Assembly: GCA_947499155.1 (NCBI GenBank)
Contig: CANMND010000005.1
Coordinates: forward strand, 1 to 64,000
Source of the DNA: an uncultured Sphingomonadales bacterium
Lineage (GTDB): Bacteria > Pseudomonadota > Alphaproteobacteria > Sphingomonadales > Rhodothalassiaceae
Direction: 5' to 3'
DNA length: 64,000 nucleotides
Shown: in pieces, positions 1-7,763 of the stretch
How the letters are laid out: each line of letters starts with the position of its first letter
Numbering within the stretch: the first letter of the stretch is position 1
Made by a program: the position numbers and the translations under genes
The notes under the pieces: model-generated
What the model was told of the DNA's origin: nothing
Seen by the model: the letters and a program-made list of their open reading frames with translations, nothing else
Database searches by the model: none

Positions 1-129
1 CCCCGGCACTAAGTTCGTCAGCCCCGGAACCAAGCAGGTCAGACCCCGGCACTAAGTTCGTCAGCCCCGGAACCAAGCAGGTCAGACCCCGGCACTAAGT
101 TCGTCAGCCCCGGAACCAAGTTTGTCATT
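1..129. repeat. 43-bp tandem repeat array (about 3 copies, runs off the left edge)
   Basis: Three consecutive copies of a 43-bp unit are visible (1-43, 44-86, 87-129), the last diverging at its end. Each unit consists of two related subunits of 21 and 22 bp that both begin CCCCGG and end near GTCA. The last subunit (108-129) ends GTCATT and runs into the palindromic element that follows, which starts with the same CCCCGG word. The array therefore looks like an expansion of that element's edge. Its true length is unknown because it begins outside the window. Confidence 0.9.
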
Positions 130-211
130 CCCCGGCTTGACCGGGGAATCCACCTTGACACCGCAGTCATTGAGTACATGACGGATCCCGCGATCAAGTC
201 GCGGGATGACA
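121..211. repeat. Dispersed palindromic repeat of the alphaproteobacterial VIPRLDRGI type
   Basis: The outer ends are inverted (GTCAT at 124 and ATGAC at 206-210). Each arm is itself a hairpin: CCCCGG-CTTGA-CCGGGG at 130-146 and CCCGCGA-TCAAG-TCGCGGG around 187-205. On the minus strand one frame reads VIPRLDRGI and DSPVKPGND, the translation signature of a repeat scattered through many alphaproteobacterial genomes. It is probably a non-autonomous, MITE-like element. No transposase is present. Confidence 0.75.
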
Positions 212-432
212 GCTAAGGCCTGGTCGTTGAATGACTGGGAGGACGGATCGCCAAGTGGCTGGGTAAGTAGATCGCTGGGTGACTCGAATAGCGGTTGGCG
301 GGGCAACTGGCAGGAAGGCCGCAAGGATGTATCTCACGAAAGGGAGGCAAAAAATGACATAGCAGATCGCACTACTTCATTCGGGCCGACATTCTCATTA
401 ACCCGGAACGAAAACAAAACGCCTCCTTACTC
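212..432. other. Intergenic stretch downstream of the TPR oxygenase gene
   Basis: I see no convincing gene here. Open frames on both strands run through low-information sequence containing short degenerate direct repeats (ATCGCCAAGTGGCTGGGTAA and ATCGCTGGGTGACTCGA). I found no clear rho-independent terminator for the gene ending at 433. Confidence 0.5.
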
Positions 433-2262
433 TCATTCGGGCACTACATCGAATGCTATTGTCGTGCGTGGCTTGTCATCATCGAAGGGGACGGTGCCAT
501 GATAGATATAAGATGGGAACAGCACCAGCTTCCCCACCTCAGGCTTTACAATTTTGGCAATCCTCTCTCGCTCGCCAAGAGCCATATTGGTTTCACCAAA
601 TTTGATCCAGCCTTCATGGGCATCAGCATGGCGTTCTACCGCATCGGGCAGCGCCACATAATAGCATGAACTTATCCAGCCTTCCGTATGCACGTGATTA
701 ACGTGAAAGCCCTGTCGTTTCAGATGCACTGACCAGGACCCGGAAAAACGGAACCCGGCAGCCTTGCGCCTATACAGGATATGCTCACTGTCATCAGGCA
801 TATCCGCAATATAATAGGCAATGGCTTTTTCAAGCTGCTGCCGGACAAGCTGGATTTCCGGGATATCATGGGCAAACAGGCTGCCCATTGTCTGGGACCC
901 CCCACGCAAGGTCTGTTCAACCGGATGCCGGCTGGCCTTGTGAAGGCCGATCAGAACCTCTCTCAGCCGCTCATTAAAGCTTTCGATACTGCCATAGCCT
1001 TCAGGTGGCTCGATCATGTAACTTTTAACCATGGTTTCATAATCATTGAGCACCGGCTCACGCGGATCGTCCAACAAGCGCCAGGCAACACCCTGATAAG
1101 CTATGGCTTCCTGGTCATAAGGAGAAGATCTGAGAACCTCTTCAATGTTATTAAGCGCTCTGACATAGTCTCCGCTCTGGATCAGGACATGTGCCATATC
1201 CAGGCGATAAGTCCGTGAACCCGGTTCATGGCCCAAAGCCTGATTGTAACAGGTCATACCGGCACTTTTGCGGCCGAGTGCAAAATGCGCCTTGCCCAAG
1301 CGATGATATATATCCGGGTGATCAAGCCCCATGCCCAAAGCGGTTTTTAGAACAGTTTCAGCATTAGCTGAGCGCCCAGCCAGATTTAACCAGTCTGCCC
1401 AGTCTACCCACAGGCCAACGCATCGGGGGGCGCGCATAACAGCCTGACGATAGCTTTCCAGATATTGATCATTATATCCGTGCTGCCAATAGAGCTTGTT
1501 AAGTGTGTCATGGCCTTCCAGATAATCTGGCCTGATGGCAAGGGCACGCTCATAGGCCTGAGCTGCCTCCTCGACCCGATCCATATTATAAAGAGCATTG
1601 CCCCGGTTATAGTGCACTTCAGCAAGATTCGGCGCCAATGAGATACATCTGTCAAGCAAGTCCAGCGCCTCTTGCGGCTGCCCAGACATTGTCAGGGATA
1701 CTGCCAGATTATGAAGTGCTGGCACATGGTCAGGGGCAAGACGCACTGCCTCCCGCTGAGTTGCGATGGCGTCATCCATCTTTCCGGCTTCCCGCAGTGC
1801 GGTTCCCAATACAGACCGAATACGCGCATTTTGAGGAGCAAGACCCATTGCCGAGCGCAGAACAGTGCATGCCTCCTGATGGTCGCCGGAATCAGTGAGG
1901 GCTATTCCAAGATTAAGAAGAGCGTCGGCGTAATCCGGCTTAACCCGGATGGCAGTGCGATATGATGCAATTGCTTCATCTGCCAACCCAAGTGCCAATA
2001 ACGCATTTCCCATATTGTTATGAACATGGGCCTGCGCCCCATCCTGTTTAAGAGAACGTTTAAACCAGGTTACGGCGGCCTCATTATCACCCTGGCCGCG
2101 CCTTACCAGACCCATGAATTGCAAGGCATCTGGATGTTCAGGTGCCCGGCTCAATATCGCTTGCAATATATTTTCTGCCTCTGTCAGGCGACCCGAACGG
2201 GCATGGGACAAGGCATCCTGTAGTGCACCTGTCAGTGCAGCGTTTGCGGATGGTGACCCCAT
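433..2262 (-). CDS. TPR-repeat 2-oxoglutarate/Fe(II) oxygenase (TIGR02466-like)
   Basis: A 609-residue protein. About 400 N-terminal residues are tandem tetratricopeptide repeats with typical signatures (ALLNLGIAL, VHYNRGNALYNM) and no signal peptide, so it is probably cytoplasmic. The C-terminal 150 residues form a jelly-roll dioxygenase domain. Likely Fe(II) ligands are H523 and/or H525 (NHVH) and H588 (YIYHG), with R599 (KPRTTIAFD) as the candidate 2-oxoglutarate anchor. This matches the putative 2OG-Fe(II) oxygenase family TIGR02466, whose substrates are largely unknown; the TPR part probably binds a protein or peptide. The start has a good Shine-Dalgarno (GGGAGATGAAAA). It diverges from a TonB receptor gene, a neighbourhood often seen in Caulobacter- and sphingomonad-like bacteria. 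The hydroxylase assignment is firm at family level; the substrate is not known. Confidence 0.88.
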   Translation of the reverse strand: MGSPSANAALTGALQDALSHARSGRLTEAENILQAILSRAPEHPDALQFMGLVRRGQGDNEAAVTWFKRSLKQDGAQAHVHNNMGNALLALGLADEAIASYRTAIRVKPDYADALLNLGIALTDSGDHQEACTVLRSAMGLAPQNARIRSVLGTALREAGKMDDAIATQREAVRLAPDHVPALHNLAVSLTMSGQPQEALDLLDRCISLAPNLAEVHYNRGNALYNMDRVEEAAQAYERALAIRPDYLEGHDTLNKLYWQHGYNDQYLESYRQAVMRAPRCVGLWVDWADWLNLAGRSANAETVLKTALGMGLDHPDIYHRLGKAHFALGRKSAGMTCYNQALGHEPGSRTYRLDMAHVLIQSGDYVRALNNIEEVLRSSPYDQEAIAYQGVAWRLLDDPREPVLNDYETMVKSYMIEPPEGYGSIESFNERLREVLIGLHKASRHPVEQTLRGGSQTMGSLFAHDIPEIQLVRQQLEKAIAYYIADMPDDSEHILYRRKAAGFRFSGSWSVHLKRQGFHVNHVHTEGWISSCYYVALPDAVERHADAHEGWIKFGETNMALGERERIAKIVKPEVGKLVLFPSYIYHGTVPFDDDKPRTTIAFDVVPE

Positions 2263-2733
2263 TTTTCATCTCCCTTTCGGGCTAATCAGATAAAATTAAT
2301 CGCGCCACTCTACCCATCTCATAGCCCGAACGGGAATATAAAACCACGCTCCGCAAGATTTCTCTGGGCAGTATCTGACTGCATTCAGATCAGGATTAAA
2401 GGGTAGCTCTGCACCAATGGCGAGCATAATGCGTCTCCGATGGAGAAGTTTATAAAACTTTTGGCAACGCAATATGAGGCGATAAGGATAAAAATTCCAC
2501 CGGACGCATTATGTGGCAAAAAAGCCACATATGAAACGATTTTTATAATAATTTAAAAAGAATTCTTTACACCCGCCTATTTTGTGTGCCGCCTTACGAG
2601 TGTATAACTTTAAAAATCTTGCTATTAAAGAGTATCACGCTAACAATTCAAAATGTCTAATAAGCGGAGATACGCGCAATATCGAGATATGAAACAACGG
2701 TTTGGGGAATAAACCGTATTAGGAGGGGACACC
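2263..2733. promoter_or_regulatory. Divergent promoter region between TPR oxygenase and TonB receptor
   Basis: This is 471 bp of AT-rich sequence without a credible gene. It contains a perfect 7-bp inverted repeat ATGTGGC-(A)6-GCCACAT at 2511-2530. A second hairpin, ACGGTTT-GGGGAAT-AAACCGT, lies at about 2697-2717, just before the receptor's Shine-Dalgarno AGGAGGGG. The second would fold in the 5' leader of the receptor mRNA. Promoter elements are not certain. Confidence 0.5.
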
Positions 2734-5709
2734 ATGAACATACAAAGACCTTCTCATTTGAGAAGTCTGTTGCTGTGCGGGGGATCCATAGGAGCGATGC
2801 TTCTTGGAACGGCATATGCACAGGCACAAACCAGTGACCAGAACGCAGTAGCAGACTCCAGTGCCAGCGGGTCACTTGAGCAGATTGTCATCACCGGTTC
2901 GCGCATCACCCGTGGCAATCTCACATCACCCAGCCCGGTAACAACCATTGGCGCTGCAGAAATCGAGGCGCGCGGGACAATACGTGTTGAAGATATGCTC
3001 AACACACTGCCGCAGGTCTTTGCGGGGCAAGGCGCCAATATCGCCAATGGTGCTACAGGCACTGCAACAGTCAACCTTCGCGGCCTTGGTGCGTCACGCA
3101 CTCTCGTCCTGGTGGACGGCAAGCGGCTGCCTTTTGGTTCTCCTTTGGCAGTTCCGGCTGACCTGAACCAGATCCCGTCACAGCTTGTTGAGCGCGTGGA
3201 AGTCCTGACCGGTGGCGCCTCGGCCATCTATGGTGCAGATGCGGTGGCGGGCGTCGTCAACTTCATCATGAACAGAAATTTTGAAGGCGTTGAAATCGAC
3301 GTCCAGGGCAGCGGCTATCAGACCAGCAATAAACGGGGCCGTATAAAAAATGTACTGGATGACTTCAACATCGAAGCACCTGGATCTACCTTTGATGGTC
3401 GCGGGCTTGATCTCAATATCGTGGTTGGGACCAATACATCCGACGGCAAGGGTAATGTGACCGCATATTTCAACTGGAAAAACCAGAATGAAATTATTCA
3501 GGGCGATCGCATCAGCAGTGCCTGTGCATTCGGGACACGCAATGCGGGCACTGACTTTTCTTGCTCCGGTTCAGGCACAACAGCACCCGCCCAGTTCACT
3601 GATTTCGGGATCGCTGACTCGTCGTTCGGATTCACCCTTGATGGCCAAGGTGGCATCAGGGATTTTAATACGGACACAGATACACATAATTTCGCACCTC
3701 TGAACCACTATATCCGCCCGGCTGAACGGTATTCCGCCGGAGCATTCGCCCATTATGAAATCATGGAAAATGCTGAGCTTTATGCAGACTTTTCCTTTCA
3801 CGACGACAGGTCTGTCGCCCAGATCGCACCGGGCGGTAATTTCTTTGTCACAGAGTCGATCAACTGTGACAACCCCTTCCTAACGCCGGATATGGTTCAG
3901 ACAATATGCCTTAATAACGGGGTCGATCCCCAGGCCGCTGATCCTGAAGACCGCAACGCGCTTCTATTCATCGGTCGCCGGAACGTTGAGGGTGGCGGTC
4001 GCCAAAGCGATATTCGCCATACGTCTTACAAGGTGGTCGGCGGCTTGCGTGGCACCCTGATGGACAATTGGGATTACGATATTTTCGGTCAGTATTCGAC
4101 TGTGATCTTCCAGGAAGAATCCCGGAACGACTTCAACGTCAACCGCCTGGTCCAGGCGCTTGAAGTCCGCATCGATTCTGCCACCGGACAAGCCGCCTGT
4201 CAGTCAGCTATTGATGGTACCCAGCCAGACTGCGTTCCCTGGAATCCTTTTGCGATCGGCGGGGTCACGCCTGAATCTCTTGCCTTCCTGCAAACACCCG
4301 CAATGCGGCAAGGGGATATCACGCAGAAAGTATTTGGCGGAACCCTCGCCGGTGACCTTGGTGCCTATGGACTGACCAGCCCGTTTGCCACCACTGGCGC
4401 ACAAGTGGTTGTCGGCACAGAGTATCGTGAAGACTTCCTTAGCCTGCGCAATGACCTGATATTCCGTAATGGTGACCTGGCGGGTCAAGGTGGCCCCAGT
4501 GAAGACGTGGACGGTGTCGTTAAGGTTTATGAATTCTTTGGCGAATTGCAGATCCCATTGGTTCAGGACAAGCCATTCATTGAAGAACTGACAATCAATG
4601 GTGCCTATCGCTATTCGGATTTCTGGCTGACAACTGGCACACAAAGCACATACGCCATGGGAGCCACCTATTCTCCGACTTCCGATGTGAAGGTCCGTGG
4701 CCAGTTCCAGCGGGCAACACGCTCACCAAACCCCGTTGAACTCTTTTCACCAAGCTCCATTGGCCTAATTGATCTCACGCAAGGCTCAAACGGCCAGTTT
4801 GATCCCTGTGCTGGCGCAAACCCAGCCCGCAGCCAGGCAGATTGCGCCCGCTCGGGTGTCACTGCAGCCCAATATGGCAATGTGGCCGACAATCCGGCAG
4901 GCCAGTTCAATGCGCTTTTCGGTGGCAATCCTGATCTCGATAGTGAAAAGTCTGACACCTTTACGATCGGTGCGGTCTTCACACCGCGTGTCGTACCGGG
5001 TCTCACCCTTTCCGTCGATTATTTCGACATCAAGGTAAAAGGCTTCATTGACACGGTTCCACCGGAACTTGCGCTCAACAACTGCCTTGATACGGGTGAT
5101 GCATTCTTCTGCAGCCTCATCAATCGTGGCCCAGGCGGTCAACTTTGGGTGAATGACCTGTCCTTTATTGAGGCGACCAACATCAATACCGGATCGCTTT
5201 CAACCAAGGGCATCGACATTAGCATGACCTATGACCTCGACCTTGAGGACCTGGGATCCATGCGGATTGATTATGTCGGGACTTATCTCGACAGTCTGGT
5301 TACCGAACCACTGCCCGGTGAGACGCCTTTTGACTGTGCAGGTTTTTACAGCAGCGACTGTGGCATTCCAAACCCTGAGTATCGCCATCGTTTGCCTGTG
5401 ACATGGAACACGCCATGGGGCGGTCTGAGCACACAGCTCACCTGGCGCTATTTTGCAAGCGTTAAGCAGTTCGGCGCTTCTCCTGCACCGATTAATGCCA
5501 AGCTTGGGGACCAGAACTACTTCGACCTCTCCTTCAGCATGCAAGTGCACGAAAATATCCGCTTGCGTGGTGGCATAAACAACATCTTCGACAATGACCC
5601 ACCAGTCAGTTCAACGGTGGGTGCGGGCTTTGGTAACGGCAATACCTTCCCGCAGGTCTATGACGCACTTGGCCGCTTCATGTTCCTCGGGGCGACCTTC
5701 ACCTTCTGA
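2734..5709 (+). CDS. TonB-dependent outer-membrane receptor 1
   Basis: A 991-residue receptor. A signal peptide of about 32 residues ends in an AQA-QT type site. It is followed by a TonB-box-like segment (EQIVITGSRI), a plug domain (RGLGASRTLVLVDGKRLP, GGASAIYGADAVAGVVN) and a 22-strand-type barrel ending in the aromatic Phe expected for BAM-assembled proteins. Loops carry Cys pairs spaced 8-14 residues apart, typical of long extracellular loops. The ligand cannot be read from sequence; such receptors import siderophores, cobalamin, glycans or peptides. The gene starts after AGGAGGGGACACC, diverges from the TPR oxygenase and converges on the Asp/Asn hydroxylase gene. It is only distantly similar to the two receptors further along, sharing the signal-peptide motif RSLLL. 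Confidence 0.95.
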   Translation: MNIQRPSHLRSLLLCGGSIGAMLLGTAYAQAQTSDQNAVADSSASGSLEQIVITGSRITRGNLTSPSPVTTIGAAEIEARGTIRVEDMLNTLPQVFAGQGANIANGATGTATVNLRGLGASRTLVLVDGKRLPFGSPLAVPADLNQIPSQLVERVEVLTGGASAIYGADAVAGVVNFIMNRNFEGVEIDVQGSGYQTSNKRGRIKNVLDDFNIEAPGSTFDGRGLDLNIVVGTNTSDGKGNVTAYFNWKNQNEIIQGDRISSACAFGTRNAGTDFSCSGSGTTAPAQFTDFGIADSSFGFTLDGQGGIRDFNTDTDTHNFAPLNHYIRPAERYSAGAFAHYEIMENAELYADFSFHDDRSVAQIAPGGNFFVTESINCDNPFLTPDMVQTICLNNGVDPQAADPEDRNALLFIGRRNVEGGGRQSDIRHTSYKVVGGLRGTLMDNWDYDIFGQYSTVIFQEESRNDFNVNRLVQALEVRIDSATGQAACQSAIDGTQPDCVPWNPFAIGGVTPESLAFLQTPAMRQGDITQKVFGGTLAGDLGAYGLTSPFATTGAQVVVGTEYREDFLSLRNDLIFRNGDLAGQGGPSEDVDGVVKVYEFFGELQIPLVQDKPFIEELTINGAYRYSDFWLTTGTQSTYAMGATYSPTSDVKVRGQFQRATRSPNPVELFSPSSIGLIDLTQGSNGQFDPCAGANPARSQADCARSGVTAAQYGNVADNPAGQFNALFGGNPDLDSEKSDTFTIGAVFTPRVVPGLTLSVDYFDIKVKGFIDTVPPELALNNCLDTGDAFFCSLINRGPGGQLWVNDLSFIEATNINTGSLSTKGIDISMTYDLDLEDLGSMRIDYVGTYLDSLVTEPLPGETPFDCAGFYSSDCGIPNPEYRHRLPVTWNTPWGGLSTQLTWRYFASVKQFGASPAPINAKLGDQNYFDLSFSMQVHENIRLRGGINNIFDNDPPVSSTVGAGFGNGNTFPQVYDALGRFMFLGATFTF

Positions 5710-5736
5710 TCCTTGTCAGAAGTACAGACAAAAAAG

Positions 5737-5770
5737 AACAGTGGGCTCCAATGGGGCCCACTGTTTTTGT
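5737..5770. terminator. Rho-independent terminator between convergent genes
   Basis: The hairpin ACAGTGGGC(t)CC-AAT-GG(g)GCCCACTGT is followed by a T-run (TTTTTGT). It ends receptor 1 and, having an A-run on its other side, may also work for the convergent hydroxylase gene. Confidence 0.85.
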
Positions 5771-5795
5771 GCTTTATAAAGATAGGACAAGCCGG

Positions 5796-6866
5796 TCACT
5801 GATGTGCGTCAAAGGCCTCGATTGCCTGGAACAGACTGCGAATAAATACCCGTTCTTCTTCTGCCAGTTCCGGTCGCCAGACTTCAAATAGCAAAATGAC
5901 CCTTTGATGATCACTATTGTTCCAGGCTTCATGTTCAATTGAATCATTAAAGACCAGCATTTCCCCTTCCTTCCAATCGCGTATCTGATTACCGACACGA
6001 AACTGGCATCCAGCGGGAACAATCAGGGGCAAGTGACAGATAAGACGAACATTCAAAAGGCCTGTATGAGCAGGAATATGCGTGCCCGGACGCAACAGCG
6101 AAAACAGGATTGAGGGTGTGCGACCCGGAATATCGCATAAGGGGACATGCCTGAACGCCTCCATCGTCTTTGGGAACGCACGCGCGTGCTCTACAAGCAA
6201 CCGGCTGTCCTGTTGCAAATAAAGCGCTCCCCAATCAGGATTATCAAGTAAAGGCGTGCGGTGAAGCTGGACCGCCTCACTGCTTGATGTCAGATAAGGC
6301 GAGAATTCCTGTCCATGCTCGAAATAGCCCTCAAGTTCACTGCGAATCTCTTCCCATACGGATTCCACCCCAGCCACCCACGGAAAGTCCTGCCGTTTAT
6401 AAAACTGAATGGTGGGAATATCCGGGTAGTAAAAAAGTGTCGGCTCTTGCGCGTATCTTTGTTGGCGACCGAACAGGATATCCAAAGACATACCAAACCG
6501 GCTGGCGGGATCAGAAACTGCGAACCCTTCGCTTTTAAGATGATCTCGTAGGAATTCTTCATAAAGTTTGCTGGATTGTGCGCAGAACTGTTCTGCACGC
6601 TGCACTTCGGATTCAATGTGAGTAATATCTCCTGAATAGGAGCGTGCAATGCGGGCTGCAGCAGAGTAAAAAGATGTGGCAGTTCGGCGTTTGCCCGCCT
6701 CCACCAACAAATCTGCTTTCAGCATCAGGGCGAGAAAACTGGACGGCGCAACCGCCAAAATCCTGTCCACAAGCGCTTCCGCCTCAAAATGCCGACCAGC
6801 TTTGGCAAGATCCGATGCCTGCTGAAACGCCACGGCAAGCTGATCTCCTGTCATCGACGCCGACAT
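5796..6866 (-). CDS. Aspartyl/asparaginyl beta-hydroxylase family protein with N-terminal TPR-like helices
   Basis: A 356-residue protein. I chose the start at 6866 because AAGGGGGAAC lies just upstream of that ATG; the open frame continues upstream without a ribosome site. The N-terminal 100 residues are TPR-like. The C-terminal domain matches aspartyl/asparaginyl beta-hydroxylases: H267-T-G269, H312 (SIEHEAWN) and R322 (HQRVILLFEVWRP). The spacings (45 residues between the His, then 10 to Arg) mirror human AspH H679-x-G681, H725 and R735, including Gly in place of the usual carboxylate ligand. The predicted reaction is Fe(II)/2-oxoglutarate hydroxylation at the beta-carbon of Asp or Asn. 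The gene sits among TonB receptors and 8.3 kb from a gene for an Asp/Asn-rich secreted peptide, a plausible but unproven substrate. Confidence 0.88.
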   Translation of the reverse strand: MSASMTGDQLAVAFQQASDLAKAGRHFEAEALVDRILAVAPSSFLALMLKADLLVEAGKRRTATSFYSAAARIARSYSGDITHIESEVQRAEQFCAQSSKLYEEFLRDHLKSEGFAVSDPASRFGMSLDILFGRQQRYAQEPTLFYYPDIPTIQFYKRQDFPWVAGVESVWEEIRSELEGYFEHGQEFSPYLTSSSEAVQLHRTPLLDNPDWGALYLQQDSRLLVEHARAFPKTMEAFRHVPLCDIPGRTPSILFSLLRPGTHIPAHTGLLNVRLICHLPLIVPAGCQFRVGNQIRDWKEGEMLVFNDSIEHEAWNNSDHQRVILLFEVWRPELAEEERVFIRSLFQAIEAFDAHQ

Positions 6867-7008
6867 AATGTTCCCCCTTAAATAAAGACGACTATGGTCA
6901 ATGGCTCTCTTCCCCCGATTAAAACAAGCATAAAATATCGTCAGAATATTGAAACAGTCTTCAATAGAGGCTATCGATAGCAGGAATTGAATCAAAGGGG
7001 ATTATTCC

Positions 7009-7293
7009 ATGATACGGCTGCTTACAGGCTTCCTCCTTGGCGCACTATTTCTAGCGTCTCCCGTATCCGCACAGGAAGACGTCGTGTCGGACTTTCTGTC
7101 CTGTGATCCTCTGGTTATCCCTGCAGAGCGCCTTACCTGCTTTGACAGTATCCTCAAGCAATACAAACTGAGGTACGGCCTGCTGAAAAGCGATGCGCAA
7201 AGCCTGGCCAGCGAAAACAGACAGCGCCCCCGCGCGGTCCCACAAGGCCGGGTAGACGCGGAACGATTGGATAAGCCACTCCCCAACAGGTAA
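7009..7293 (+). CDS. Small exported protein of unknown function, one C-x15-C pair
   Basis: A 94-residue protein starting after AAAGGGGATTATTCC. It has a clear signal peptide (MIRLLTGFLLGALFL, then SPVSA-QE), so the mature periplasmic form is about 72 residues. The mature part has two Cys in a C-D-P-x4-PAERLTCFD arrangement. This resembles the C-x-x-I-x-d-x-x-RLxCYD motif found at the start of many small uncharacterised periplasmic proteins, and a disulfide is likely. The C-terminus is basic and Pro-rich. It diverges from the hydroxylase gene with only 142 bp between starts, suggesting shared regulation. No function is assigned. Confidence 0.7.
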   Translation: MIRLLTGFLLGALFLASPVSAQEDVVSDFLSCDPLVIPAERLTCFDSILKQYKLRYGLLKSDAQSLASENRQRPRAVPQGRVDAERLDKPLPNR

Positions 7294-7763
7294 TAACAGA
7301 CTGGCGCTAATCAGCCATGGCGAGATAAACAGACTGTCATGGACGCCGGATTATAGGCACATTACACTCATAAGTTGCGACACCCCCGGCACAGTCATAA
7401 CATTATGCTTTTGGCACCCTATGCTCGGTCGAGCTTGCTGTGCCTTAGAATTTGTCTGCGCATCAATATTTTACAGTCACAAGACCGGACTCCCCTTTCA
7501 GAATAATTTATATGCGAAGATCAATTTCTGAGCGGCATGTTTTTCGTTGTATAAAAATCACACATTCTACTTAAAGCAAATTAATGCTCAGGCCGGACTT
7601 TACAGTCTAGGCCTCACATGCTGTCCTCCAAACGAGAAGTATTCTATCGGGATCCACTATTGGTCTATGCTTATGCCAAGCCAAACAGATCCCTCCAGAT
7701 GACTTCTTCAACAATAAGAAGCTCGTTTAGTAGCTAAAATGACTAAAAAGGGGAGGAAATTCC
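7294..7763. promoter_or_regulatory. Upstream region of TonB receptor 2
   Basis: This 470-bp stretch holds no gene I can support. It becomes AT-rich from about 7490. The segment ATTCTAC...AATTAATGCTC at about 7566-7590 resembles ATTCTAC...AATTAATACTC upstream of receptor 3 (about 11680-11710). The paralogues may therefore share an upstream control element as well as coding sequence. Confidence 0.4.

Noticed and set aside
1-129. Possible CRISPR array
   Set aside because: The repeats are contiguous, with no unique spacers and no cas genes.
315-412. 28-codon TTG-start frame after GGAGG downstream of the TPR oxygenase (minus strand)
   Set aside because: Only a 4-nt spacer, a rare start codon and no recognisable leader or composition. 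It could be an exported peptide but evidence is too thin.
206-502. 98-codon open frame on the plus strand
   Set aside because: It overlaps the end of the TPR oxygenase, begins inside the dispersed repeat, has no ribosome site and a low-complexity Ser/Trp/Gly composition.
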